Below are positions 49,100 through 59,822 of a DNA stretch of 64,000 nucleotides, piece by piece. A program made the position numbers and the translations under genes. Numbering within the stretch: the first letter of the stretch is position 1; every line of letters starts with the position of its first letter. The notes under the pieces were generated by a model, which saw only the letters and a list, made by a program, of their open reading frames with translations, had not been told where the DNA came from and searched no databases. Location: positions 248,001 to 312,000 of the forward strand of contig JADFUC010001680.1 in the NCBI GenBank assembly GCA_019722365.1, in the 5' to 3' direction. This DNA comes from Lithospermum erythrorhizon. Taxonomy: Eukaryota > Streptophyta > Magnoliopsida > Boraginales > Boraginaceae.

Positions 49100-50700
49100 T
49101 GATAATTCCTAAAAATTTTGTAATCTTATTCTCATCATCAAAATTCACTGGTGCACCACTCATTAAATGCCAATTTTTTTAAATAGAAGCCACGTGCATG
49201 GCACATGGGTTGTGATCGGAGGATGAAACGATGTCGTTTTAGCAAGTTTCAACTGGTATATGATGCGCATGGATTAAAAATTTCCAAAAGTTTCTTACCA
49301 AACATCCGAAAAGTTCTATTTTTGAATCTATAAAAATGAAACATTTGCATAATTTCCAAATTACTTTGCTTTCAAGGAAAATACGTAAGTTTTCAACTTA
49401 AATTAAATAATATCGTGTCTTGCTAAGAGATAAATATTGTAGAAGAGTGTTGTGAATCATTTTGCGATTGAGTAGATTAGAATTTGTTATTTTGAGAGTA
49501 TATCTTATACTAGATATAAGTCCCAATATATAATCATCAAGTAACTTTCGAAAATTTTCTCGTAATGCGAGAGATTTATTACAATTGTCGATTAATATAC
49601 ATTTGATTAAAATTTTAGATATTTTTTTAAATAATACGAAGTACTAATTATGAAAATATTTTACTTAAAAGTTCAAATTTTCATTAAAAATTGTTTCCAA
49701 CATTGTCGATTTATATAACATTAACTACAAATATGTTACTCCAAATATTTTAATTTAGTTAATGATTTTGAATAATTAATTTTTTTATAATATCTATATT
49801 TATAGAAATATTTTTAGTATATACAATTTATGTTGAGTTTTCAAGATTTCACATTTTTTGTTAAATGTTTCTATAAAGTTGTCGAAACATTTCTTATTTT
49901 TATTGTTCCAAATAGGGATGTTATCCGTTTGATTCAAAACGAAAAAACCGACCAAACCTAACCGAATTTTTACCGAGTTGGTTGAATAAAATGAGACTAA
50001 ACTAAAATGGTCAAAAAAGAAATCGAAACAGACAAAAATTAATCGGTTTCATTCTTTCGCATAAAGCCGGGCAGGCCAGTATGGTGGGTTCGGTTTATCT
50101 AAAAAAGCTGAGCCGATTAGTCCCACATGTTGATTTCTTTTTTCATTAGTTCGATCTCGTGCTATATATATATATATATTAATATCATTATTGATATTTT
50201 TAGTTTGAAATCATGAGTACTCTATTTTACTTTGAAATAATGTATTTAGTGAATGTTTGGGAGCTATATCTATTATTAGGGATGTTATCGGTTCGGTTGA
50301 GCCGAAAAAACACGAACCGTGGTTAAGCATAGAAATGCGACATCAACCGAGCAGATTCAGGCAAATTAATTTCAAAGCCAAATGGCTTACGTATTTAAAA
50401 ACTAATACAATCGACTTCACACAAAAAATGAAAAAATCGATCTAACCGAGATAAAAGCTTATCACTCAGTCACATGTCGAAAGCGAAGCTTTGAAGCTTG
50501 CTTCTTGAACAAGAAAGCGCCAAAGATCCATTTCCCTCTTCACTTTTACTTATCCCCACTTTACTCCACCCCCATTCCTCCGACAATAACTTCATCCCCG
50601 AAGCATACATTCTCCCGATAAAGAAATTAGGTATTATTAAAAGCGAGCAGCAAGAAAGCACCATGCATTCACCGTAATATTTACTTTATCAGAAAATTTC
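49100..50700. other. Intergenic with two hAT-like repeat relics
   Basis: Related motifs 'atagggatgttatccgtttg' (49914-49933) and 'attagggatgttatcggttc' (50275-50294) each begin a stretch rich in 'cggttc', 'gagccga' and 'aaccga'. This recalls non-autonomous hAT-type repeats with CGGTT-rich interiors. No autonomous transposase is seen. Confidence 0.4.
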
Positions 50701-50718
50701 AATTTTGAGTTCAAAAAT

Positions 50719-50986
50719 CGTTGCTTTATGTTGACCTAAGTTTGCAATTTTTTATTTGGGTATTGTTGATTTTTCTCCATTTCATCAATTTGGTACAATT
50801 TTGAAATTGGATTGGAGGAATCAATATTCAATTTTGATTTTTTTTTTAAATTGTTACTTTTTGCTGACCTAAGTAACCCATCATCATCAATTTGTAATCT
50901 TTCAACTTGGGTATTGTTAATTCGTCTCAATTTCACAGTTTTTGATTTGGGTTAATTGTGAAATTGAATTTGAGTAATCAAATTTG
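50719..50986 (+). repeat. Duplicated leader-like sequence
   Basis: Two diverged tandem copies of about 125 bp begin 'gctttatgttgacctaag' and 'actttttgctgacctaag'. They share 'acttgggtattgtt.attt..ctc.atttca' and end in 'tcaaattttgat'-like wording directly before the ATG of the FGT1-like fragment. This looks like an internally duplicated 5'UTR. Confidence 0.55.
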
Positions 50987-51205
50987 ATGGTGGGTCCCGG
51001 GTTGACCGAATTCGTGTGCCCGAATTGTCAACTGCCTCAGATGCTGCCTCCTGAGTTCTTATAGCCGACGAAGATTCAGCTGCCTTGTACTAAATGTAGG
51101 GTTGTATTGAATGTTCTTCATGGTTTAATGTGTGGCGTAAGAGCTCGATATTCAAATCAAACCCAAGGTTGGGCACCAAAACTTCAGCGATATTTCAGGC
51201 AATAA
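50987..51205 (+). pseudogene. FGT1: FORGETTER1/Strawberry-notch N-terminal fragment
   Basis: From the ATG at 50987 the frame reads 'GPGLTEFVCPNCQLPQMLPPE', then a TAG at 51062, then continues in the same frame 'PTKIQLPCTKCRVVLNVLHGL', diverging afterwards to a TAA at 51203. These are the cysteine-rich N-terminal zinc-finger-like blocks (CPxCQ, LPCxxCKxxLNVPHGL) of the plant Strawberry-notch homologue FORGETTER1, a nucleosome-remodelling-associated factor in heat-stress memory, as I recall that family. The helicase-like body is absent and the stop falls between the two blocks, so this is a gene fragment. A stretch preceding it resembles a duplicated leader. Confidence 0.7.
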
Positions 51206-52693
51206 TTTAGCTTTAATTTTGTTTTCTATTGATTTTTTAGCCATAAGCTCTACATGACTAGTAAAATATTATTCTCTATTAGTTCTAAATGCTTTATGTG
51301 TTGGATTCACTCTTTGTTGTTTTTTTTATTGTAATTTTTGTTTTAAAATATTTGTCTTTTAAGCATAAAAATAGTATTTTTTACACATTTTAAGTATGTC
51401 TTTCACCTACGCTTTTGTTATTAAATGATTAGCCGTAGATTATATAATTTTAATTTAATTGATATTTTCACATTTTAATGTATTTTTTTTAATTACTTTT
51501 AAAAAATAACTAAAAGAGAACGGATATAGTATATAATTATTGAATTAATACTAATAATACCCATTATTCACCCCTCTCAATTTATTGTCTTCTTTGTCTC
51601 CAAATACCAAAGCTCCACCCCTTAATCAATTGTCTTCTTCCTTATCTCCTCCTCTCAATCCATTATGTAAAACCTCAATCATTTCTAAAAGGTCCCCACA
51701 TGGATGGTAAATGTTACAAGAATATTTCAAGTCGAGTCGGATCAGGTCGAGTACTCTATCTTTTAGATAATTCGAATCGAGTTTCGGATCGAGTTTTTTC
51801 GAAATTTTCATTTCGAGTCGGATATGAATCCTACTTTTAGGGTTCGGTCTTAATCTAGTCGGATCAAACTCACTTGACAACGTTTTTATCCGAAAAGTAC
51901 AACTAGATTTCATCCAGTTCGACTCTTTCAAAACCTACTGTAAGGGTGAAATTGACACAAAGCTTTCGAATTGGGTTGGCTAATGATAGAGCCTTGGTTA
52001 ATGCACAACAATGTTATCGCTTGGCATTTTTATTACTCCCTCCACCCCAATTTATTTGTTTCCTTTTTATTTTTTGGTAATTTCAAAATAAGTTCTCTTT
52101 TAATTTAAATTTTTGGAAGGAAAATTAATAATGTGAGATGAATTAAATTTTTCTAAAACTTTGTGCCAAAGTAAATGGGACAGACAAAATGTGATTGAGA
52201 AAGTATTTGAAAAGCATCCGAGTCGACGACATGTTTAATTTTATCGTGTCAAGGAAATCTCAAGCCAAATCTCGAACTGATTTACTTGGTCAAGACATTC
52301 AAACTCCGAATTCAATTCCGATAAATTGAAAATAGAATCTAGTTCGATAAGTCAAATATTAATTAAATTAATCACTATTTGACTAATTGAAATCCTTGTC
52401 TAAAACAAATTTAATGATATCAATATTATATTTTTTTGATTAGTGAATATATATTTTTTTTTTTGTGAAGCTTGGATCAGATGCCGCGAGACTATTGAGC
52501 CATCGGCGAGTAACATATATTCTGGAATTTCTATTTGAGAAAGGATCTATAATTTGAATTTTGCTGTTCCACATCCATATCCAAACTAGAGGGAGGTATT
52601 TTAGTAAGAAAAGAAAGAACAAACATTAACACTTATGGATAGCCATTTTTCCAGTGGATTTCCTCCTACAAGAAAGTGTAGGGTGCATAATAT
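51206..52693. other. Intergenic, no intact gene
   Basis: AT-rich with a 'gagtcggatc'-rich patch near 51720-51930 (dispersed-repeat wording) and a MITE at 52034-52205. The stretch next to 52693 should contain the 3'UTR of the receptor-like protein. Confidence 0.45.
52034..52205. repeat. Stowaway-like MITE
   Basis: Starts 'tactccctccaccccaatttatttgt' and ends '...aaatgggacagac...gagaaagta'. The inverted pair is imperfect at the right end. The interior is AT-rich and non-coding. Confidence 0.5.
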
Positions 52694-55450
52694 TCATTTT
52701 TTTACAATGTGACAGTATCCAATTGCTATGCCAAACAGTGTTCCACATCCATATCCAATCAGCACAGCATCCCAGTATTCAAAACTACTGATTGGACCTG
52801 AACTATTAGCTTCTCCCTGGATCTTTGCCTTTTCTTCATCTTTGCACATCTTGGTCAATGGAAATCCACACAATGCAGGATTTCCCAAGAATGAAGTATT
52901 TTCAAATGTGAGAAACTGACCACTATGAGGTATGGAACCAACAAGTTGATTGTATGAAAGATTCAATAATGCAAGAGATGTGATTCTTACCATTTGAAAT
53001 GGAATTTCCCCCTTCAACGAGTTAAAGGAAATGTCCAGAGATTCAAGAACTTTCAAGTCTGCAAGAGAAGAGGGAATATGGCCTGAGATGTTGTTATGAG
53101 ATAAATTAAGAAACCGCATTCCAACAAGTTTACCAATTGAACTTGGAATATTTCCATGGAAATTATTGTCTGATAAGTCTATGATTGTGAACATTTTCAG
53201 CTTGCGCGCAAGAAGAAAAACTCGACCTTTGATCACCAAGTTTACCGAGGCATCATGATCATAGATTCCGCTCCAACGTGTTAGATCAAACTGTTGTTCA
53301 TGTAATTGCATCATAGCCTCAAGATGTTCAAAGTAGTTAGCTGGTAAATTTCCAGTGAACCCATTGTCAGCTAGATCAAGAATCTTCAATTTCTTGAAAG
53401 TAGATTTCCTACCCAACGTTCCTATTGATCCGTGGAACCTGTTAGATCTCAAGATAAGAACATGAAGCTCTTGAAGAGTTTCTGTCCACTGAGGAAATGA
53501 ATCAATGATCATGTTATTCCCAATATCAAGGACTTGTAGAAAACTACAATTAACCAATGTTTGTGGGACTGGCCCTTGTAGCTGATTCCCATTCAAAATA
53601 AGCGTCTCTAAGATATTCCCCTGAATTCGACCTTGAATGTTCCCGAGCTCTCCAGGAATGATGCCTCCCAATTTATTCGAGTCTAATCTCAAGTATCTCA
53701 GCAAAGTCAAATTCCCCAACTCAGGTGGAATTACCCCAGAAATCTTGTTATCGCCAAAGTCTAGATACGTGATATTTTCACATTTCCCCCAATCAGGCGA
53801 GAGCTGCCCAGTTAATTGGTTCCCCCTTAAAGAAATGAATGAAAGATTTCTGTGGCCAGCACTAGAAATAGTAGGCAACTGCCCAAAAAGAAAGTTGTTC
53901 GCTAAGTCAGCCACCGCCAAGGAAGAAATGTTCGTAAAGAAATCACTTGGAATTCTTCCTGAGATATGAGTACTAGATATGAAGAGCCACTCCAGATGAG
54001 TGAAGTTTGAAAGGAAAAATGGAAAGTCACCATTCAATGGATTACCATAGAGATCCAGTTTCACAAGTGAAGTCAAATTTCCCAACTCTAGTGGAAGCAT
54101 ACTGGTAAGATTATTGGAGAAAAGATACAGGAGGTTCAGATTCCTCAGATTTCCAATAGTACGTGGTATCGGACCTGAAAGATGGTTTTCCGAGAGGTCT
54201 AGCTCAACCAAATTCGTCAGGTCTCCAATCTCCTCTGGAATAGGGCCTGAGAACTGATTCTTGTACAAGTATATTCTCTGAGCCTTCCTCAGGAAACCAA
54301 TTTCAGGCGGAATTGTACCTGTAAAACTGTTATTTGATAGGGAAAGTGTTATCATTTGTGGCCAGTTTGTGAAGATATGTGGTGTAATCTCACCAGTAAA
54401 AAAGTTATTTGACAATGCTAACAAGGTGAGATTCTTGCATTGACTGACTTCGGAGAGAATCGAAGAATTAAAACCATTTCCATCAAGATATAGGACATAC
54501 AGATTTCTTAGTTGGGCAATGGAGGATGGGATTGGTCCTACAAGGGTATTCATCTGTAGGGATAAAAACTGAAGGTTGGCCAACAACCCGATATCATCAG
54601 GAATTGAGCCAGAGAAGAAATTTGATTCAAGACGAAGATCCTTAAGTTTGGATAGCTTACTGAGATTAGCGGGCAACTCTAGTTGAAATGCATTCCTCGA
54701 CAGATCTAAGTACTCAAGATCCATCAAATTGGTGAACAATGGTTCAGGAATTGACCCATTAAGCATATTGCTCGATAAATCGAGGTAGCTAAGATTATGA
54801 CAACTCATTATGAAATCTGGGAAATCTTGATCAAGTTCATTGTGAGAAAAACTGAGACGTGTCAACAATGGCATGCTCCGAAACTTTGACCAATCTGGTG
54901 TTTCAAGAAGGTTACCCCCAAGGTCCATGTACCATGCTTTCTGAAGGTTGCTTATTTGATATGGTATAACACCGATAAAACTATTCGCATATAAACTTAC
55001 ATACTGAAGCTGTGTCAAATTTCCCATCTCTGATGGCAAAATGTCATCAAGAAAATTGCTACTCAGGTCCAAGAATGTAAGTTTTGATAGACTACCAATA
55101 CTACGAGGTATCGACCCACTGAAACCGTTGTTCTTGAGGTTTAAGAGCATGAGATTCCGAAAAGAAGTGAAATTAAAGTGAGCAAGTTTACCTATGAGTC
55201 CTGCATTCTGCAAGTGGATTTCAGAAACTGTTCCACCAAAGTTGCATATTATTCCTGTCCAATTGCAGAGGTTTTGTGAGTTCACAACTGACCATGATTC
55301 CAGAATTGAAGAAGAAGATGATGATGAAAAGTTGTTCTTCCATGACAAAAGTGCTTCTACTTCTGCACTCTGTAGTGATGTGATCTTCAAAGGAAGTAAG
55401 AAAATTAAGAGGACATGAAAAACCCAAGGCCTAATGATGGAAGTGTTCAT
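52694..55450 (-). CDS. LRR receptor-like protein (RLP)
   Basis: Cell-surface receptor-like protein without a kinase; such proteins partner with SOBIR1/BAK1-type kinases in immunity or development. The intronless 918-residue frame has a signal peptide (about 1-25), an LRRNT_2 cap ('EVEALLSWKNNF' and the pair 'LCNWTGIIC'), then a long run of plant-type LRRs (LxxLxLxxNxxxGxIPxxxGxL) from about residue 75. The island domain lies near 700-745 ('YFEHLEAMM...', 'VNLVIKGR'), followed by the last four repeats ending 'GSIPHSGQFLTFENTSFLGNPALCGFPLTKMC'. Next come a short juxtamembrane region, one transmembrane helix (about 893-914) with a GxxxG-like 'GYGCGTLFGIAIGY', and a very short Lys-rich tail. This is the full RLP layout, with no truncation. 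Many N-glycosylation sites are visible. No ligand can be inferred. RLPs usually cluster, but it is alone here. Confidence 0.95.
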   Translation of the reverse strand: MNTSIIRPWVFHVLLIFLLPLKITSLQSAEVEALLSWKNNFSSSSSSSILESWSVVNSQNLCNWTGIICNFGGTVSEIHLQNAGLIGKLAHFNFTSFRNLMLLNLKNNGFSGSIPRSIGSLSKLTFLDLSSNFLDDILPSEMGNLTQLQYVSLYANSFIGVIPYQISNLQKAWYMDLGGNLLETPDWSKFRSMPLLTRLSFSHNELDQDFPDFIMSCHNLSYLDLSSNMLNGSIPEPLFTNLMDLEYLDLSRNAFQLELPANLSKLSKLKDLRLESNFFSGSIPDDIGLLANLQFLSLQMNTLVGPIPSSIAQLRNLYVLYLDGNGFNSSILSEVSQCKNLTLLALSNNFFTGEITPHIFTNWPQMITLSLSNNSFTGTIPPEIGFLRKAQRIYLYKNQFSGPIPEEIGDLTNLVELDLSENHLSGPIPRTIGNLRNLNLLYLFSNNLTSMLPLELGNLTSLVKLDLYGNPLNGDFPFFLSNFTHLEWLFISSTHISGRIPSDFFTNISSLAVADLANNFLFGQLPTISSAGHRNLSFISLRGNQLTGQLSPDWGKCENITYLDFGDNKISGVIPPELGNLTLLRYLRLDSNKLGGIIPGELGNIQGRIQGNILETLILNGNQLQGPVPQTLVNCSFLQVLDIGNNMIIDSFPQWTETLQELHVLILRSNRFHGSIGTLGRKSTFKKLKILDLADNGFTGNLPANYFEHLEAMMQLHEQQFDLTRWSGIYDHDASVNLVIKGRVFLLARKLKMFTIIDLSDNNFHGNIPSSIGKLVGMRFLNLSHNNISGHIPSSLADLKVLESLDISFNSLKGEIPFQMVRITSLALLNLSYNQLVGSIPHSGQFLTFENTSFLGNPALCGFPLTKMCKDEEKAKIQGEANSSGPISSFEYWDAVLIGYGCGTLFGIAIGYCHIVKK

Positions 55451-56586
55451 ATCTCCTAAGCCAGTCTTGTTAAGACAATGTGATGCAGAATGTGCATTTA
55501 TTTGTATTTGGTTAAACTACTGGAAACTCTAAAATGATGCATCTCGTCTAAACAATTCTATCATTTTTTCCAAATGAAAATATAAAAGCATGCATAACTG
55601 GCAAATAAATTTAAAGAATTTATGTGTATAACCCTACAACCAAAAATTCTTTGTCTATAAAAGAGTAGTACATGACTTTATAAACTCACTTATAAGATCT
55701 TAATTTATCAATGTAAAAATGTGATCTCAATAATTTGAATCCCTATGTACGTAAAATACAAGTACAAAGATAACTGCAACTTATCAATAAAATCTAAAAG
55801 ACGAAAAAACGAAAAGAGTTGAAAAAAATAATCTTATATTTGGGAGAACTCCAAGAAGACGACTTTGAAAGTCAAGTCCTCGAGTTGGCATTGCTCAAAT
55901 ATTGGGTGATTGTTTGAATGATTGTTGTAGTTAATACGGAGTATAAGATTGTACATTAATCTGATGTCTTCACTTGTTTAATAATTGGTTCCACATGAAC
56001 AACTGGGAAAAAACTAAGGCCACTTACAAACCTTGGCTTAACAAGTTGATAAATTAAATTGACTTCACATATTTCAATTAATTTTTCTACATTTGCTGTG
56101 TCCAAAGTTCCATCCCATGAACCTCAATGAATCCATCTTTATAGATAAAATAAAGTAATACCACCTCCATTCCATGAAATACTTAGTAGTTTTAAGTTTT
56201 GTATAGTTTGACTTTCTAAAATTTGTAATGCATTTGTTTAATATATGATAATTTGATTCAAATCAAAGTTATGTTTGCCAATCAAGATTATAAAATTTAT
56301 TAATTTTGTTCAATGAAATCAAACCAGACAATCATCATGAGATGGAGAAAGTACATATATAGATCTAATTTTTTCATCACTTATTTCAAATCAACCAAAC
56401 TCAGGAGGAAATTAGGAATCCAGTTCAGATGCAAAGGTCATTAAAACTCTGAGACATTATAAGCAACAGAGAAAGTATGTTTAATATGATCATTTTGGTA
56501 ATCTCAGGAGTCAGGAGTTGGGAACATATTACATTGGCAAGGCAATAATGCTTATGTCCTAACATACAAGCATATGGTTCTAAAGC
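55451..56586. other. Intergenic upstream of the RLP, one MITE
   Basis: Presumed RLP promoter and 3' flank of the DUF866 gene. No coding signal is seen apart from the MITE at 56159-56353. Confidence 0.5.
56159..56353. repeat. Stowaway-like MITE between RLP and DUF866 genes
   Basis: 195 bp, with ends 'taccacctccattccatgaaat' and 'caatcatcatgagatggagaaagta' forming an inverted pair flanked by TA. It shares 'gattcaaatcaaagtta' wording with family members in this window. Confidence 0.7.
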
Positions 56587-58750
56587 CTACTTTGAAACTT
56601 CAAAAGTGGCACGAAAGTTGGATATCATGACTGGGCACTCGCCTTTCTCATCATATTCAGTGAAATCGTCCCCAGACAAGTCGATTTCATCAAACTTTGT
56701 TCCCTCAATCTGCATAAAGAAAATATATCATCTACATTGTTTCAAAATACTACAAGGACACAACATTAACTGACTAACCAACTTCTGAAAGGGCATCGAG
56801 TTTGGAAGGAATTGAGCATATTACAAAAAATCATTTTGTTCCAATACAAAATACGCTGAAAAAGTCTTTGTTTAAACCAGAGCAAAGATAGTTAATATAT
56901 TCTGGCTCATGGAAAGGTTAAGATTATTAGTTACACACTGGACAGCTTAACACCTTACACAGTTACACCATAGTTCCCACACCAAAAAAAGAACTGAGTC
57001 TGGGGAAGTAAATTAATACAAGGGTAAAATAAAGCAACAGGAAGCTCAGTAGGGAACTTAGATTTAAAGGGACGAATAGGTTAAAGAGGAAAATATCCAG
57101 TTTCTAGTAATGCCCTCCTAGCAGTACAATGTTATGCCAAGTTAACCGAGGTACCATGTCAATAGTGAAACTCTGTTTCAAGAAAGAGATCATATGTCTA
57201 CTCAATGCAGGATACAACAAAACTCTGACCCACAGTCAAAAAAATCCTCTCCACTACATAGACCTCATCACAATTTCAAATTTTCATTTTTCCTGCGTAG
57301 CTTACATAGGGAGAGATATGTATCCAAAGTTATATTGAACACATCAACATCTGAACGCCTTAGAAGAGGCTCCCAACTAAGTGATATTGAACAAAACATT
57401 AAAATTATGACTTGCCCTAACCAAGGTAAGTTACTTTCGGAAGGGGAGTACACAAATCAAATCACGGTCGCATAATAGAAGCAACAAAATTAGACAAAAT
57501 ATCAGACAACGTACAGTATCATGCCAATCCATCATAATCGGTACATAAATTTACCAAAGATGATTGAAAGCCAAAGCGAAATCATAGACAAGTCTTTAAA
57601 TTAAGCTAACTCACAGATTCAGCTCGCCATCCAGTTGCAAATACAAAGTCCATAGGCTCAAATCCCCTGCAGTCAAATGCCATCAGAGGGGCAAATTTGC
57701 CAGATTCACTAAGCTCCAGCGTTAGTGGAGAACCGCGGCCAGGGATCATTGTTATAGTACCATCTCTCCCACAGAACTTACACTGTGAGATAAATAACAT
57801 AAGAATACTGAGAAAGAAGTATGCAATTGCAAATTATGAGTGAAATTTAGAAATCAAATCAAAGGTGATTCAAAATTAATAAATCAGTTCTTTCTCGATT
57901 TCTAATATCTTTTATCATCAGAGCCTGACCGGCTAACAATACCAGAACTTAACCAGACCCTGATCGGCCAGGGAGTAAATGTGTTTGTGGCCTACACTAC
58001 AATAACATTGTAACTACATTTTACTATGTCATCTACTTAATATAATCTTTCCATTTCCTATAGAGTCGGATTTCATATTCTGTGGCTCTTGGATATATCA
58101 TATAATGGAATATATCAAATGGCTCATTACACTATATAGTACATACGCTTCTTATCTATTATAAAGTAGTAGATAGTATTTGCACTTCACTCTTGGGTCA
58201 ATTCAGAAACAGCCATTCTTGTTATCACAGGTAACGCTGTGTACCATCCGACCCCTCTTATCCCAAATAGGCGGGGGCGTTGGCATTGTTGCAGGTTAAT
58301 AAAATATGTAACTAAAAGTGATTAAGACAATCTGAAGTGAGAATTGGACCTTCTGGACAAGATTTGTGGTGCCCTTGCTTTTAGTGAGAGGCACGGTTTC
58401 GCTCAAGGTAACACAAGTCTCTTTCGATGTCACCTCTCCACAATTCCCACATCTTAACTGGAAAACTTAAATGTATATATTAAATAAAATTAATTTGAAC
58501 AAGATTAATTTAGGGCCAAAATTGATTATTTTTTTAAGTGATAATAATGATTGATAATAAACATAGGAAACAGTGATAATAACGAGTGATATTGTTATAA
58601 TTTAGGTTGAGAATAAAAAAAAAAATAGTGATAGTATGAAATGATGACCTTGAAGTGGTAAGAGAAGTTGGGATCGTCACATCCTCCTTGAGGTTGGAGG
58701 TTGGTAATATTCTCGAGATCAGCGCTGATCATAAGCAGATAATTCACCAT
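56587..58750 (-). CDS. CXXC zinc-binding protein (DUF866/UPF0587)
   Basis: Small eukaryotic zinc-binding protein of the DUF866 family (human CZIB/C1orf123 relative); the molecular role is poorly known. Inferred exons are 58649-58750, 58350-58457, 57615-57782 and 56587-56709, all joining in phase 0 to 166 residues, the normal family length. It starts 'MVNYLLMISADLENITNLQPQGG'-like sequence typical of the family. Two CxxC pairs that bind zinc are visible: C37-C40 ('RCGNCGE') and C71-C74 ('CKFCGRDG'). Other conserved blocks are 'ETVPLTKSKGTTNLVQK', 'GKFAPLMAFDCRGFEP' and the C-terminal 'EYDEKGECPVMISN'. No signal peptide or membrane segment is present, so it is probably cytosolic. Intron 2 contains part of a SINE in antisense. 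Start, splice sites and stop all agree with the family, so the model is secure. Confidence 0.95.
58190..58300 (+). mobile_element. SINE 3' part (Au-like) in DUF866 intron 2
   Basis: The plus strand reads 'ttgggtcaattcagaaacag', then 'ggtaacgctgtgtaccatcc', then 'gacccctcttatcccaaata' and 'ggcgggggcgttggcattg'. This is the characteristic 3' body of plant Au-type SINEs (the 'aaggctgcgtac..ccgaccc...gcgggagc' block), from memory of that family. The pol III promoter half upstream is not clear. It is antisense to the host gene. Confidence 0.65.
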
Positions 58751-59822
58751 CGATAATATATTTCGATCAACCCAAAAATCGAGCTTTATTGTGGCCTGTG
58801 GCGGTTTTCAAGTTTGTCCTATGTTCTATTTTTTTTTTGGGGGTAAATGACTAGAACAAGTTTGGGGACTCTAAACGAGTCGAATCCTAGCGAGCGAGGG
58901 TTAGAGTTTAGGCTTGAGCAGCGTAATGATTCGAGGAGTTTTCGCAAACTCGGGATTGAAATGAATTGGAAAAATGAAATTGATTCGGTTCGAAAAATTA
59001 TTTATTCGAAGTTCGGCCCAGGAGCATTCAATTTTAATGATAAAATATGAAAAAATATTAAAAAATTATAAATTTATGTGGTTGGCGAATCGGGCAGCAA
59101 TTTGGCCAGTCGAGCACCAGAAATGAGTTCGAGCTCGGCTCGAAATCACTGGAATTGAGCTTTTAGAGTCGAGCTTGGCCTAGGATCGAGAACTGGGATT
59201 GCTTTTATGGAAAATACCAAGGAACAACTAGTATTTTGGCTTAACTACATAAGGTATCACGTTCAATTATCGAATTTTATCGTAAATGTCAATTAAATAT
59301 TTCAAATTTTTATAAGTCTATTTTAGGTTCTCAAGTTTTATCTCAATCACCAATTATCCCTTATTCAAATGAGTTAGCCATTTTGAAAACCGCTATAACA
59401 AACTAGATGACATTATATATTGTGATATAATGAATCAAATTACAATGATATGAAACTCAAAAGGAATTATAATCTAAGAAGTAGGGCCCTAAATTTACAA
59501 TAAACAATTTATTATCTTCTATCATGAAGGTTGATGCATCATCACTATATTCACTTGGATATTACATCAAATCCTAAATCCTATTATCAGTTTCTCAATG
59601 TTAACAATTTATAATCTAATATGTAGCTTTTTTCATTATTGTTGTCTCTTATTATAGTCCTATGCTCACTTTCTCAATGTTAACAATTCTATATGTACAA
59701 CTATGTTTTATGTTTCGGATGATGATTCCTTAAATGCTAATGAAACATAGGTAGCTCATAAACATACTCAGAGCAAATATATCAAATTACAAAACAATGT
59801 TAGAAGCAGTATATTAAAGAAC
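58751..59822. other. Intergenic between DUF866 and NPH3 genes
   Basis: Shared upstream of the DUF866 gene and downstream of the NPH3 gene. A 'gagtcgag/gagctcggctcg'-rich patch near 58860-59200 resembles the relics at 17040-17140 and 23440-23850. The rest is AT-rich with no gene. Confidence 0.5.

Noticed and set aside
53637..53969. 110-residue plus-strand frame inside the RLP
   Set aside because: Antisense shadow of leucine-rich repeats.
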